From the NCBI RefSeq assembly GCF_024168645.1, contig NZ_JALJWF010000001.1, positions 4,591,501-4,655,500 of the forward strand: a stretch of DNA of 64,000 bases. Direction: 5' to 3'. The notes below the pieces were generated by a model. That model was not told where the DNA came from and ran no database searches. It saw nothing but the letters and a program-made list of their open reading frames with translations. A program made the translations under genes and the position numbers. Shown in pieces: positions 9,092 through 18,700 of this stretch (positions are counted from its first letter, which is position 1; each line of letters begins with the position of its first letter). This stretch comes from Pseudomonas sp. GGS8 (lineage in GTDB: Bacteria > Pseudomonadota > Gammaproteobacteria > Pseudomonadales > Pseudomonadaceae).

Positions 9092-10822
9092 TCAAAAGAT
9101 CGCAGCTTTCGCGAACTCAACCTCCTTCACCACCGCCCAATCGGCCACCAACCGTTGCGGCGTGCCACACGCCTTGCGCTTAAGCACAAAATTACGGCAC
9201 TTCTCGGCGAACTGTTTGCGGTTCTGCACCATGTCCTGGTGCATTTCTTCCAGCTCGGCGTTGCGGCAGTGTTGCATCAATTGAGTATCGAACCCGCTTT
9301 TACGCTCGCGCACCGCCTGATACGCCGGATCACTTAACGCTCCATTGGCCCGCTGCAACAGCCACAGACTAAACTCGTCCGGACAGCGTGGGCCGATTTC
9401 CTGGACCATGCCCAGCTGCAAGGCCTGGACGGCGCTGATCGGCAGACAGTCTTCGGTGAGTTTTTCCGCCATCGCCGGGCCGACGGCGCGGGGCAGGCTG
9501 TAGGTCCAGTATTCGGAGCCGTACAGGCCCATGGTTTTGTAATGGGGGTTGAGCACGATGTCGGAGCGGGCGAAGACAATATCGGCAGCCAGCGCCAGCA
9601 TCACGCCACCCGCCCCGGCATTGCCGGTCAGTCCGCTGACCACCAGTTGCCGGGCGCTGAGCAGTTCCTGGCAGACGTCATCGATCGCCTGAATATTGGC
9701 CCAGGCTTCCAGCCCCGGAACCGCTGCGGCCTGGATCACATTGAGGTGTACGCCGTTGGAGAAACTGCCACGCCCACCCTTGATCAGCAGCACTTGGGTG
9801 TCCCGGGACTTGGCCCAGCGCAGGGCCTCCACCAGTCGCTGGCACTGTTCGGTGCTCATGGCTCCGTTGTAAAACTCGAAGGTCAACTCGCCGACGTGGC
9901 CTGATTCGCGATAGCGGATCGGTTGATAGCTTTCGTCGTTAAACGGCTGAGAGGCGATCGACCAATCAAGGGTCGGGACTTGCGCAAGCTGTTCGGCGAG
10001 CACATGTCGGGCCGGACGCTTGAAGGTTTCTTCGCCGGGCTGGGGTTTGCGTCGCAGCGAACCAATCCACAGACTGCGATCGCCGGTGGCCACCAGCACC
10101 GCATCGTCGTGCACCGCGAGAATCTCTCCCGGCGTGCCGCAGCGCGAATCCAGATGAGCGTCATACAGGTAATACTGACCGCCGGCCAGGCTGGCCAATA
10201 CGCCGGGCTGACCGTCGGCGGCGTCAATGCGGCGTTTGACGAGGTGTGCGCTGTCGTGCCAGCTGAAGACCCGGTCGACTTGCTTCATGTTCGGCTGCAA
10301 GCGGCCAATCACATGGCGTTGGCTGTAGTCCAAAGGCACTGGATCGAAACCGTCGATAAATTTTTCCACGACTTCGCGAATGCAGGAAATAGCTGCGTCG
10401 CTAACGCGCCCGTTGTACAACTCGGATTTGCGCAGACCCTGGGGCAGGTTGAATTCACAGGTGGCCCAGACCGGCCCGGCATCCATTTCCTCCACCGCTT
10501 GTAACGCGGTCACGCCCCAGCGGCTGAGCTCACGGGTGATCGCCCAGTCCAGCGCACTGGCGCCACGGTCGCCGACGATGCCCGGATGAATGATCACTAC
10601 CGGACGCTGGAGGTTGCTCCACAGTTGCTGCGGTACTCGGTCCTTGAGAAACGGGCAGATCACCAGGTCGGCGCCGGAGTGTTCAATCTGCTCGCACACC
10701 GCGTCTTCATCGGTGAACAGCACCACACTGGGCGAGTGGCCGGCCTGACGCAAATCCAGCCAGGCTCGTTGGGTCAGGCCGTTGAACGCCGATGCCAGCA
10801 GAATGATCTTCAATGACCGCAT
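9092..10822 (-). CDS. HypX/HoxX-like formyltransferase-enoyl-CoA hydratase fusion
   Basis: A 576-residue two-domain protein. Residues 1 to about 270 form a formyltransferase with a C-terminal FMT-like beta part (VVIIHPGIVGDRGASALDWAI, partial: IIHPGIVGDRG). Residues about 300-560 are crotonase-like, with GGRGSFSNGVHLN, a GNAGAGGVMLALAADIV oxyanion-hole region and NPHYKTMGLYGSEYWTY, which is diagnostic of HypX. In organisms with aerobic [NiFe]-hydrogenases HypX makes CO from a formyl donor through formyl-CoA for the metal centre. No hydrogenase or hyp gene lies in this window, so the role here is open. ATG at 10822 has AAGGAAGAG before it. The final residues are encoded by a dispersed repeat. 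Confidence 0.88.
   Translation of the reverse strand: MRSLKIILLASAFNGLTQRAWLDLRQAGHSPSVVLFTDEDAVCEQIEHSGADLVICPFLKDRVPQQLWSNLQRPVVIIHPGIVGDRGASALDWAITRELSRWGVTALQAVEEMDAGPVWATCEFNLPQGLRKSELYNGRVSDAAISCIREVVEKFIDGFDPVPLDYSQRHVIGRLQPNMKQVDRVFSWHDSAHLVKRRIDAADGQPGVLASLAGGQYYLYDAHLDSRCGTPGEILAVHDDAVLVATGDRSLWIGSLRRKPQPGEETFKRPARHVLAEQLAQVPTLDWSIASQPFNDESYQPIRYRESGHVGELTFEFYNGAMSTEQCQRLVEALRWAKSRDTQVLLIKGGRGSFSNGVHLNVIQAAAVPGLEAWANIQAIDDVCQELLSARQLVVSGLTGNAGAGGVMLALAADIVFARSDIVLNPHYKTMGLYGSEYWTYSLPRAVGPAMAEKLTEDCLPISAVQALQLGMVQEIGPRCPDEFSLWLLQRANGALSDPAYQAVRERKSGFDTQLMQHCRNAELEEMHQDMVQNRKQFAEKCRNFVLKRKACGTPQRLVADWAVVKEVEFAKAAIF
9094..9113 (+). repeat. Short dispersed repeat overlapping the HypX-like stop end
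   Basis: AAAAGATCGCAGCTTTCG on the plus strand shares its core with the element at 1473-1502. On the minus strand it encodes the last residues of the HypX-like protein (FAKAAIF then stop). Confidence 0.55.
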
Positions 10823-10985
10823 GATTGACTCTTCCTTGAGAATGATGGACCGCAGGCTCCCAATGAGCCGTCCTTGGCCTTCGATGGAAGCGCGATAGTA
10901 GAGAGTGCGGGGGAGAGAACAACTGATCGAGATCAAGCTTGCGTGAGCGAGTGTTTCGGTACAGAAGGTTGAGCAGCGATTTAAT

Positions 10986-11072
10986 GTGGTAGCGAGCCTG
11001 CTCGCGATAGCGGACTGACAGCCAACATCACTGTTGAGTGTTAACCCTCCATCGCGAGCAGGCTCGCTCCCA
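10986..11072. repeat. REPIN, GAGCCTGCTCGC type
   Basis: Two inverted copies of the palindrome (GCGAGCCTGCTCGCGAT and ATCGCGAGCAGGCTCGC) flank a short variable centre. It is the same type as the copy at 59234-59323. It lies between the HypX-like gene and the amidohydrolase gene. Confidence 0.9.
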
Positions 11073-11103
11073 GATTAGGTCGGTGGCACTTGGGGGCTGT
11101 GGT

Positions 11104-13062
11104 TTAGAACGCAAAACACGAACACCCAAACGCCCCCCAAAACCCTTGAAAGTCACTGACCGGCGCCGATGACAACCGCGCCCGTTCATGGCTGTGGGCA
11201 TGCACCGCGCACGCGCCCACACACTGATGCACTTGCGCGGTCAGTGGCGCCAGGGGTTTCCAGTGCCCCGGTACATTCACCACCGGCGACCACTCTGGCA
11301 CCACCGGGATTGGCGGTGGCCCCAGTTTTTCGAACTCGACGCTACCGTGAACGATCTTGCCGTCGACAATGGTCAGCACCGATTCGATCCATTTGATGGC
11401 TTCGTCTTCGATGTGAAAGTAATCCGCCGACAGCGCAATCAGGTCCGCCAGTTGCCCGACCTTGATCTGGCCTTTCTTGCCTTGTTCGGAGGAAAACCAG
11501 GCGCTGCCGTGGGTGAACAGTTCCAGCGCGGTATCGCGGCTCAAGCCTTGCGGGTAGAGCGCCAGCCCGCCGACGGTGCGGCCGCTGACCAGCCAGTACA
11601 GCGATGTCCAGGGGTTGTAGCTGGAGACGCGCGTGGCATCGGTGCCGGCACCCACCGGTACGCCCTCGGCGAGCATGCGCGTGATGGGTGGTGTTGCTTC
11701 AGCCGCTTTTGCTCCGTAACGGTCGACGAAGTATTCGCCCTGGAACGCCATGCGGTCCTGAATGGCGATGCCGCCGCCCAGGGCCTTGACCCGTTCGATG
11801 TTCCGCGGGGTGATGGTTTCGGCGTGATCGAAGAACCACGGCAAACCGTTGAACGGAATATCCCGGTCGACTTTCTCGAACACGTCGAGCATGCGGCTGA
11901 TGGATTCGTTGTAGGTGGCGTGCAGGCGGAAGGGCCAGCGCTGCTCCACCAGATGCCGCACCACCGGTTCCAGTTCCTGCTCCATGGTTTGCGGCAGGTC
12001 GGGGCGTGGCTCGAGGAAGTCTTCGAAATCCGCAGCCGAAAACACCAGCATTTCCCCAGCGCCGTTGTGCCGCAGGAAGTCATTGCCTTGGCCGTAATGG
12101 GAGGTGCTGGTCCAGTTTTTGAAATCGCTCAGCTCTTCCTTGGGTTTCTGGGTGAACAGGTTGTAGGCAATGCGCACCGTGAGCTGTTGGTCTTTGGCCA
12201 GTTGCTGAATGACTTGATAGTCGTCCGGGTAATTCTGATAACCGCCGCCGGCATCGATGGCGCTGGTGACACCCAGTCGATTGAGTTCGCGCATGAACTG
12301 GCGGGTGGAGTTGACCTGATATTCCAGTGGCAGCTTCGGCCCCTTGGCCAGGGTCGAGTAGAGGATCATCGCGTTCGGGCGGGCGATCAGCATGCCGGTG
12401 GGGTCGCCATTGGCATCGCGCTGGATCTCGCCACCCGGCGGGTTCGGCGTGTCGCGGGTGTAGCCGACTACTTTCAGCGCGGCGCGGTTGAGCAGGGCAC
12501 GGTCGTAGAGGTGCAGGACGAACACCGGGGTGTCCGGTGCGGCTTTGTTCAGTTCTTCAAGGGTCGGCATGCGTTTTTCGGCAAACTGGAACTCGTTCCA
12601 GCCACCGACCACCCGCACCCATTGCGGCGTGGGGGTGCGGTCGGCCTGATCCTTGAGCATACGCAGCGCATCAGCCAGGGACGGCACGCCTTCCCAGCGC
12701 AGTTCGAGGTTGTAATTGAGGCCGCCACGAATCAGGTGCAGATGGGAGTCGTTGAGACCGGGAATCACCGTGCGCCCATGCAGGTCAATGATCTGCGTGC
12801 CGGGGCCTTGCAGGGCCATGGCCTGGGCATCGCTGCCGACCACTACGAAGTGCCCGTCCTTGATCGCGACGGCGCTGGCCTGGGGTTTCTTGCGGTCGAC
12901 GGTGTGCAGGCGTCCGTTGTACAGAATCAGGTCGGCGGGGGCATCGGGCATGGTTTTACTCCCTGCGGTTAGCGGACTGATCCAGGCGCCAATGGCGCCT
13001 GCCGAAAGACCTTGCAGTACACGGCGGCGACTGTAGTCATTGTGCTCGTCAGGTGGGCTCAT
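11104..13062 (-). CDS. Tat-exported amidohydrolase (YtcJ-like)
   Basis: A 652-residue metal-dependent hydrolase of the amidohydrolase superfamily. It has a twin-arginine signal (SRRRVLQGLSAGAIGAW at about residues 11-27), so it should be folded in the cytoplasm and exported. Metal ligands are visible: NDSHLHLIRGG (HxH), HATYNESI, FFDHAETI and GAGTDATRV with the closing Asp. An N-terminal strand LILYNGRLHTVD and C-terminal GQLADLIALSADYF complete the beta-sandwich. The C-terminus carries an extra His/Cys-containing tail. ATG at 13062 follows GGAG. Substrate unknown; homologues act on cyclic amides or N-acyl amino compounds. Confidence 0.88.
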   Translation of the reverse strand: MSPPDEHNDYSRRRVLQGLSAGAIGAWISPLTAGSKTMPDAPADLILYNGRLHTVDRKKPQASAVAIKDGHFVVVGSDAQAMALQGPGTQIIDLHGRTVIPGLNDSHLHLIRGGLNYNLELRWEGVPSLADALRMLKDQADRTPTPQWVRVVGGWNEFQFAEKRMPTLEELNKAAPDTPVFVLHLYDRALLNRAALKVVGYTRDTPNPPGGEIQRDANGDPTGMLIARPNAMILYSTLAKGPKLPLEYQVNSTRQFMRELNRLGVTSAIDAGGGYQNYPDDYQVIQQLAKDQQLTVRIAYNLFTQKPKEELSDFKNWTSTSHYGQGNDFLRHNGAGEMLVFSAADFEDFLEPRPDLPQTMEQELEPVVRHLVEQRWPFRLHATYNESISRMLDVFEKVDRDIPFNGLPWFFDHAETITPRNIERVKALGGGIAIQDRMAFQGEYFVDRYGAKAAEATPPITRMLAEGVPVGAGTDATRVSSYNPWTSLYWLVSGRTVGGLALYPQGLSRDTALELFTHGSAWFSSEQGKKGQIKVGQLADLIALSADYFHIEDEAIKWIESVLTIVDGKIVHGSVEFEKLGPPPIPVVPEWSPVVNVPGHWKPLAPLTAQVHQCVGACAVHAHSHERARLSSAPVSDFQGFWGAFGCSCFAF

Positions 13063-13189
13063 GGCAGTGTTCTCCACACAGTCCTTTACAAAAGAAGCGA
13101 GGGCAAACAGCCGATGTCTGACGCATGCGGCCAGAAGGAATATAGACGGCATCTGCGCAGATAGCCGTTTTCCGAGGGCGAAAAACGAC

Positions 13190-13215
13190 GAATCCCGCCA
13201 CGAGGGGCGGGATTC
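13190..13215 (-). terminator. Intrinsic terminator of the SCP2 gene
   Basis: GAATCCCGCC (13190-13199) pairs perfectly with GGCGGGATTC (13206-13215). On the minus strand a short T-rich tract follows. It lies 43 bases past the SCP2 stop. Confidence 0.8.
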
Positions 13216-13257
13216 GCTTGCTGCCAGACGTGCTCCCTGCGGAGGGGAGCGGCGTGC

Positions 13258-13575
13258 TTACGCCGGGAACAGCTCGGACAGTTTCATCGACAACATCATG
13301 TCGCCTTCCACTCGTAGCTTGCCACCCATGAAGGCTTGCATGCCGTCGGTTTCGCCACTGACGATGCCTTTCAGGGTTTCGCTGTCCATGATCAGCGTCA
13401 CGTTGGCGTCAGCATTTTCGCCTTCTTGCAGTTCGCAGGTGCCATCTTTTACGATCAGCGAGTAATGCTTGTCTTCGTCGGTGATGTTGAAACCGAATAC
13501 CAGGTCCAGACCGGCTGCAGCGGCTGGGTTGAACTTGGCTTTCATTTTTTGTACGGCATCAGCTACGGAGGTCAT
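13258..13575 (-). CDS. SCP2 sterol-carrier-domain protein
   Basis: A 105-residue single-domain protein of the SCP2 family: VADAVQKMKAKFNP helix, then DLVFGFNITDED and YSLIVKDGTCELQEGENADANVTL strands and the conserved FMGGKLRVEGDMMLSMKL C-terminal segment that lines the lipid-binding tunnel. Bacterial members bind fatty acyl chains or acyl-CoA, and their exact role is not well known. ATG follows an AAAGGA site. It is immediately downstream of the histidine phosphatase gene in the same direction (64 bases) and may be co-transcribed with it. Confidence 0.93.
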   Translation of the reverse strand: MTSVADAVQKMKAKFNPAAAAGLDLVFGFNITDEDKHYSLIVKDGTCELQEGENADANVTLIMDSETLKGIVSGETDGMQAFMGGKLRVEGDMMLSMKLSELFPA

Positions 13576-13639
13576 GGTTCGATCCTTTCTTGGGTAATAA
13601 GAGCTGGGTAATTACAGACAGGGTCACAATAGTCCGGAA

Positions 13640-14350
13640 TCAGCGAAACGTGATGAGTTCCGGGGCCTTCAGCAGTTGCAGGTGCGTATGACTGTTGAAG
13701 GAAGCCAGGGTCACCTCGCGACCACGAAACTTGAGCAGGTTGAGCGAGGTGTTGACGATTTGCCAGTTCAGTTCAAAGGCCTGCCGGGCAGGCATTTGCG
13801 TAATGAGATGGAGCAGGGCAGTGATGGTGCCACCGGAGGTGAATACGGCGATTTTCTGGGTGTTGTCGGCATTTTCGAGCAGCCGCTGCAGGCCAGCCTG
13901 CACACGATCGACGAAGCCCAGCCAGCTTTCCAGGCCCGGTGTGTCATAGGTGCCGGCGAGCCAGCGCTCGATGATCAGGGCGAAGATACGCTGGAACTCG
14001 GCACGGTTTTGCGCGGCGTTGCGCAGGATCTCCAGCGCCTCGGGCTCGTCCTCCAGCATGGCCGGCAGCAGGGCACGGATCACCGCGTCGGCGTCGAATT
14101 CGTTGAAGGCGCAATCGATTTCCAGCGTTGGTACCGGCAAGCCCACCGCGGCGAACTGTTCCAGCGCGCTGGTGGCCGTGTGTTGCTGACGGCGCAGGTC
14201 GCCCGACAGGCAGCGATCGAAGCTGACACCGAGTTCGGCCAGGTGCCGGCCGAGGACTTCTGCCTGGCGAATACCGGTCGGCGACAGAACGTCATAGTCG
14301 TCTGCACCAAAGGAGGCCTGGCCATGTCGAATCAAATAGATGCTGCCCAC
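13640..14350 (-). CDS. Histidine phosphatase family protein (phosphoglycerate-mutase-like)
   Basis: A 236-residue protein with the phosphohistidine loop IYLIRHGQASFG at its start (catalytic Arg-His-Gly). The later motif, where many members have a second catalytic His (HGG), reads VFTSGGTITALL, a Ser variant that occurs in part of this family. Glu/Asp general-acid candidates lie in FNEFDAD. Substrate unknown. I chose the GTG start at 14350 because homology begins there; a TTG further upstream would add 21 poorly supported residues. It is divergent from sohB. Confidence 0.87.
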   Translation of the reverse strand: MGSIYLIRHGQASFGADDYDVLSPTGIRQAEVLGRHLAELGVSFDRCLSGDLRRQQHTATSALEQFAAVGLPVPTLEIDCAFNEFDADAVIRALLPAMLEDEPEALEILRNAAQNRAEFQRIFALIIERWLAGTYDTPGLESWLGFVDRVQAGLQRLLENADNTQKIAVFTSGGTITALLHLITQMPARQAFELNWQIVNTSLNLLKFRGREVTLASFNSHTHLQLLKAPELITFR

Positions 14351-14552
14351 GTCCGCGTCATCCCGGTACGTTGAAGGTTTGGCGAGGTTATGGGGATGGC
14401 GGTGAGCTGTCAATGAAAAAACATACGCTTGTTTGAAATGCCCGTTACAGGCCTGTTGCCAGAGGTTTCACAGCTGGTCGTCGAGCCGGCGGATGGGTAT
14501 GCTGGAGGTATCCCGCGCGTGTTTAACCCGCGCATTGATTGAAGGAGTCCTT

Positions 14553-15575
14553 GTGGAGCTTTTGTTCGAGTACGCCATTTTTCTGGCCAAGACCGTGACT
14601 CTGGTGATCGCCATTCTGGTGGTCCTGGCCAGTTTCGCGGCGCTGCGCAGCAAAGGTCGGCGCAAGGCGGTCGGCCAGTTGCAAGTCAGCAAACTGAATG
14701 ATTTCTACAAAGGCCTGCGCGAACGCCTGGAGCAAACCTTGCTCGACAAGGACCAGCTCAAGGCCCTGCGCAAGTCCCAGGCTAAAACCGAGAAAAAGCA
14801 AAAAAAGAAACCCGAGGCCAAGCCGCGGGTATTCGTGCTGGATTTCGATGGTGACATCAAGGCCTCGGCCACCGAAAGCCTGCGCCACGAAATCACCGCG
14901 TTGCTGACCCTCGCCACGCCAAAGGATGAAGTGGTGCTGCGGCTGGAGAGCGGCGGCGGCATGGTTCACAGCTATGGCCTGGCGTCTTCGCAACTGGCGC
15001 GCATTCGCGAGGCCGGCGTGCCGTTGACGGTGTGCATCGACAAGGTCGCGGCCAGCGGCGGCTACATGATGGCGTGCATCGGCGAGAAAATTATCAGCGC
15101 ACCGTTCGCGATTCTCGGCTCGATCGGCGTGGTGGCGCAGTTGCCCAACGTCAATCGCCTGCTGAAAAAGCACGACATCGATTTCGAAGTGCTGACGGCC
15201 GGTGAGTACAAGCGCACCCTGACAGTGTTTGGCGAAAACACCGAGAAGGGCCGGGAGAAGTTCCAGGAAGAGCTGGACATCACCCACCAGCTGTTCAAAA
15301 ACTTCGTTTCCCGTTATCGCCCGCAACTGTCTATCGACGAAGTGGCCACCGGGGAAATCTGGCTGGGCGTCTCGGCCCTGGACAAGCGACTGGTGGATGA
15401 ACTCAAGACCAGCGATGAATACCTTGCCGAACGGGCTAAACAGTCTGAGCTTTATCATTTGCATTACGCCGAACGTAAAACGCTACAGGAGCGCATCGGC
15501 ATGGCAGCCAGCGGTTCGATCGATCGCGTATTGCTGAGCTGGTGGAGTCGGTTGACCCAGCAACGCTTCTGGTAA
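14553..15575 (+). CDS. sohB: SohB-like inner-membrane serine peptidase (S49)
   Basis: A 340-residue peptidase S49 protein. Residues 1-35 contain a membrane anchor (FLAKTVTLVIAILVVLASFAAL). A Lys-rich segment follows at about 75-90, then the S49 domain with VLRLESGGGMVHSYG, the nucleophile Ser in VAASGGYMMACIGEKI, and the Lys-containing GEYKRTLTVFGENTEKGREKF. This is the Ser-Lys dyad arrangement of the family, with the active site on the periplasmic side. GTG at 14553 has a strong GAAGGAG site 5 bases before it and starts the protein at the known family position. An intrinsic terminator follows. Confidence 0.93.
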   Translation: MELLFEYAIFLAKTVTLVIAILVVLASFAALRSKGRRKAVGQLQVSKLNDFYKGLRERLEQTLLDKDQLKALRKSQAKTEKKQKKKPEAKPRVFVLDFDGDIKASATESLRHEITALLTLATPKDEVVLRLESGGGMVHSYGLASSQLARIREAGVPLTVCIDKVAASGGYMMACIGEKIISAPFAILGSIGVVAQLPNVNRLLKKHDIDFEVLTAGEYKRTLTVFGENTEKGREKFQEELDITHQLFKNFVSRYRPQLSIDEVATGEIWLGVSALDKRLVDELKTSDEYLAERAKQSELYHLHYAERKTLQERIGMAASGSIDRVLLSWWSRLTQQRFW

Positions 15576-15590
15576 CACTCTTTAAAAGCG

Positions 15591-15628
15591 AGCCCTTTCA
15601 TTGCCTGGCAATGGAAGGGCTTTTTTTT
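15591..15628 (+). terminator. Intrinsic terminator after sohB
   Basis: AGCCCTTTCATTGCC pairs with GGCAATGGAAGGGCT and is followed by eight T. Confidence 0.93.
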
Positions 15629-15706
15629 GTGGCGGTATATAGATAGCACCTGAAAAAAAAGAGGCTCGATAGGCTGGAGATTCTTGTCAGCTACGAGTGA
15701 TCAGCA

Positions 15707-18700
15707 ATGTCTCCTCTGCCCACCCATCAACACATTCCTGCCTTAACGCCAGAGCAACAGAGCATTTTTTTTGATCTGGTTAAAAGTAATACCCCTGCCT
15801 GGCTTCTGGCTGCATCAGCCCCATTGCGAGGTGAGCTGTATGAAAGCCTCAATGCCAGCCATCGCTCACGAAGTGAGGTGTCCAGCCTTCTCAAAACCCT
15901 TCAATCCCCTGAAGACTTCTGTGCTCCGTTACTGGCCAAAGCCATGACCGACAAGCTGGGCACGCCGCTGGAGGTGGCGGGTGTGGTCTTTCAGCATGTA
16001 CGGTCAACCTCCAGCCTGCTGGGCCTTCGCCGAAAGCTTGTCTTGCCGATCGACCGGGATTTACTGACCGCAGCCTGTGAAAATTTTGAACTCAACGAAA
16101 CACTGCCGGGAAACTACAACGACACTTCGTTGCTATATATTCCTGAAAAAATCACCGGACACGCCGCCAAAACACTGTCGATAAAACCCCACGAATTTGC
16201 CGGATTGTGCCGGACACTGGATTTAGGAAAGCAATACCAGTCCCACCTTAAGCGCCTGTTTGAACCGGTATCCGAGAGCCACGAACTACGCGACAAATAC
16301 ATTGCACATGCCCGGAACAGTTTTGAAGTCAGCAGGTATGTGGCGTTCATGAAGAAACATATCAGCGCGCAAGTTCATCAAATGTTGAAGGCGGTGAAGA
16401 ACCGGCAATCTGTCACGCTGGGTAATAACACGCTGGGATATCAGACGTTGAAGATGTTTGGTGTGACGCTCAATGGCGCGATGTTCATCGGCCCCGTCAA
16501 AGAGCATGACGATGACGATAACCGTTGCGTCGTCTATCTGCCGGGTGACCCGCTGCATCCGCTGAAAGAATACGCATCGTTCACCGATTTCGAGGTGGAG
16601 TTGAGTCGGCGATTGCGACACGACGACTATCGCCGATGGTTCATGCGCTACATCAAGCTTGCCGACCGTTCGACTTTCCTGAAAGCCCTTGATGAAAAGT
16701 TACTGTCGTCAAACACCTCGCCGCTTCCTCGTCATACGGTGTATGTGTCGTTATCCGGTGACGACATTACGGGCGATATATTCCAGCAGACCTTTCGCCA
16801 GTATTCGGACCAGGTCATGGCGGATGCCAGAATTCTGGTTGTTCCAACGGACGATGAAGACGAAAAGTCCCGTCTCGGCAGGCTTCAGACCTATACGTCC
16901 ATCGGTATCAACCTGGTGTTGTTTGGCGCGTCTTTTTTGCCTGTCGTAGGCGAGGTCCTGTTGGCGGTGAGCGCCGTGCAACTGCTGTCGCAGGTGTATG
17001 AAGGTATTGCCAGCTGGTCGAGGGGTGAGCTGGAGCAGGCCACGGATTATCTGTTCGATACCGTCGAGAACCTGATTTTGATGGCGGCATTTGCGGCAGG
17101 TACGGCCGCCGTCGCAAGTACATACAAAACCATCCGGGCGTCTGTTTTTATCGAGGGCCTGAGAAAGGTCTCCTGCTCTGACTCGCGTAGCCGCTTGTGG
17201 AAGCCTGATCTGTCGCCTTATCAACAGCGCCGGACGCTGTCGCAAGGGGCAGTACCTGATACCAGAGGGCTGCACTGGGCGGACGGGCAAGCTTATCTTC
17301 CAATCGACACCGCCCTTTATGCTGTGCGCCCCAAAACCGGAACGGATCTGTGGGAGGTACTTGCGCCGCAGGGTGCCGGGGAGACCTATTACCCCGTGCT
17401 TGAAACCAACGATGTGGGGGCCTGGCGCCACGACTCGGAGCTGCCACAGGAATGGGATCGGCTGAAACTGTTTCGCCGGTTCGGTTACTCCCGTGATGAC
17501 GTGCCTGATAACGCGGTTACGCAGATTGTTGCCGTCTGCGGGATCGAAGATGCTGTGCTGCGCCAGGCTCACATATCCCGAAGCCATCCACCGGCATTAC
17601 TGGTCGATACAGTGCATCGGTTTCGGGCAGACGCTGCGGTCACGCGTTTTATCGAGCAAATGAAGGAGCCCTCGTCAGCTTCCTTGGCGGACCCTGACCT
17701 GCAATTGCATCTGCTGACAACCTCTGACAGGTGGCCTGGCACCGCCGCCGTCAAGGTTGTCAATGCTGCAGGTGGGCGCATCAGCTTCCATGGCGCTGCC
17801 GACGCGCAGGCGGGGGAGACCCTCAGCCTCAATCAGGACGCGCTGGATAAAGGGCGGTTGCATACCTCGTTATTGTCAGCCTTGAGCAGTGGTCAGCGTG
17901 AGCATCTGTTGAATACGAAAACCACGGACGCGGCCGCTCAGACCAAGGCCCTGACAACGATCATTGCCGAACAAGCCGAACGCAACAGGCCTGGGCTGTT
18001 TACGCGGATCTATCAACGCACCGAAGTCCCGAGCAATGCCCGTGTAGCCGTATTGATGAAAAGGTTTGACGGTTTGCCTGCGGCTGTCGCCGACGAGCTG
18101 GTCAGGCATGCCGAATCCGGGGAAGGGGACGAGCTCGATGATGACAAAATACCCCTGAGGCTGGCGGAGGAGGCCAGTCGCTTCATGCAGCAGGTGCGTG
18201 TCAGCCGGGCATACGAAGGGTTGTATCTCAATGCTGCGGGAGGTTCCTATACTGACCGTTTGGTACTCGACACCCTTGAGCAACTGCCAGGCTGGACGGG
18301 CAATGTATGGGTTCAGATACGGGAGTCATCAGGTAACCACAACACGTCGACCAGTATCGGATTGGCGCACGATCCGGAGAAAGTGCAAGTCAACGTCCAC
18401 GCCGATCGATACAGCGTATTTGTCGACACCACAACACCCTCGACCACATTCGCCCAACGTACACGTGATCATTATTTCCAGGCCCTTTGGCATGGGCTCT
18501 CGGCCAGGCGCAAGACCTTGCTGGGCGTACACGCGGATGATGCCGGGGTTGTATTGCGAGAGAAAATCACGGAGCTTGCCCTGCAGCGACGAAAAGCTAT
18601 AGCGCAGCTCATTGATGATCAGCCATCGCGGCCGGGCTACACCTCGCCCATGAGGCTGGCAGACAGGCCGTTGGCGATGCCTTCGACAGGGCACTCCAAC

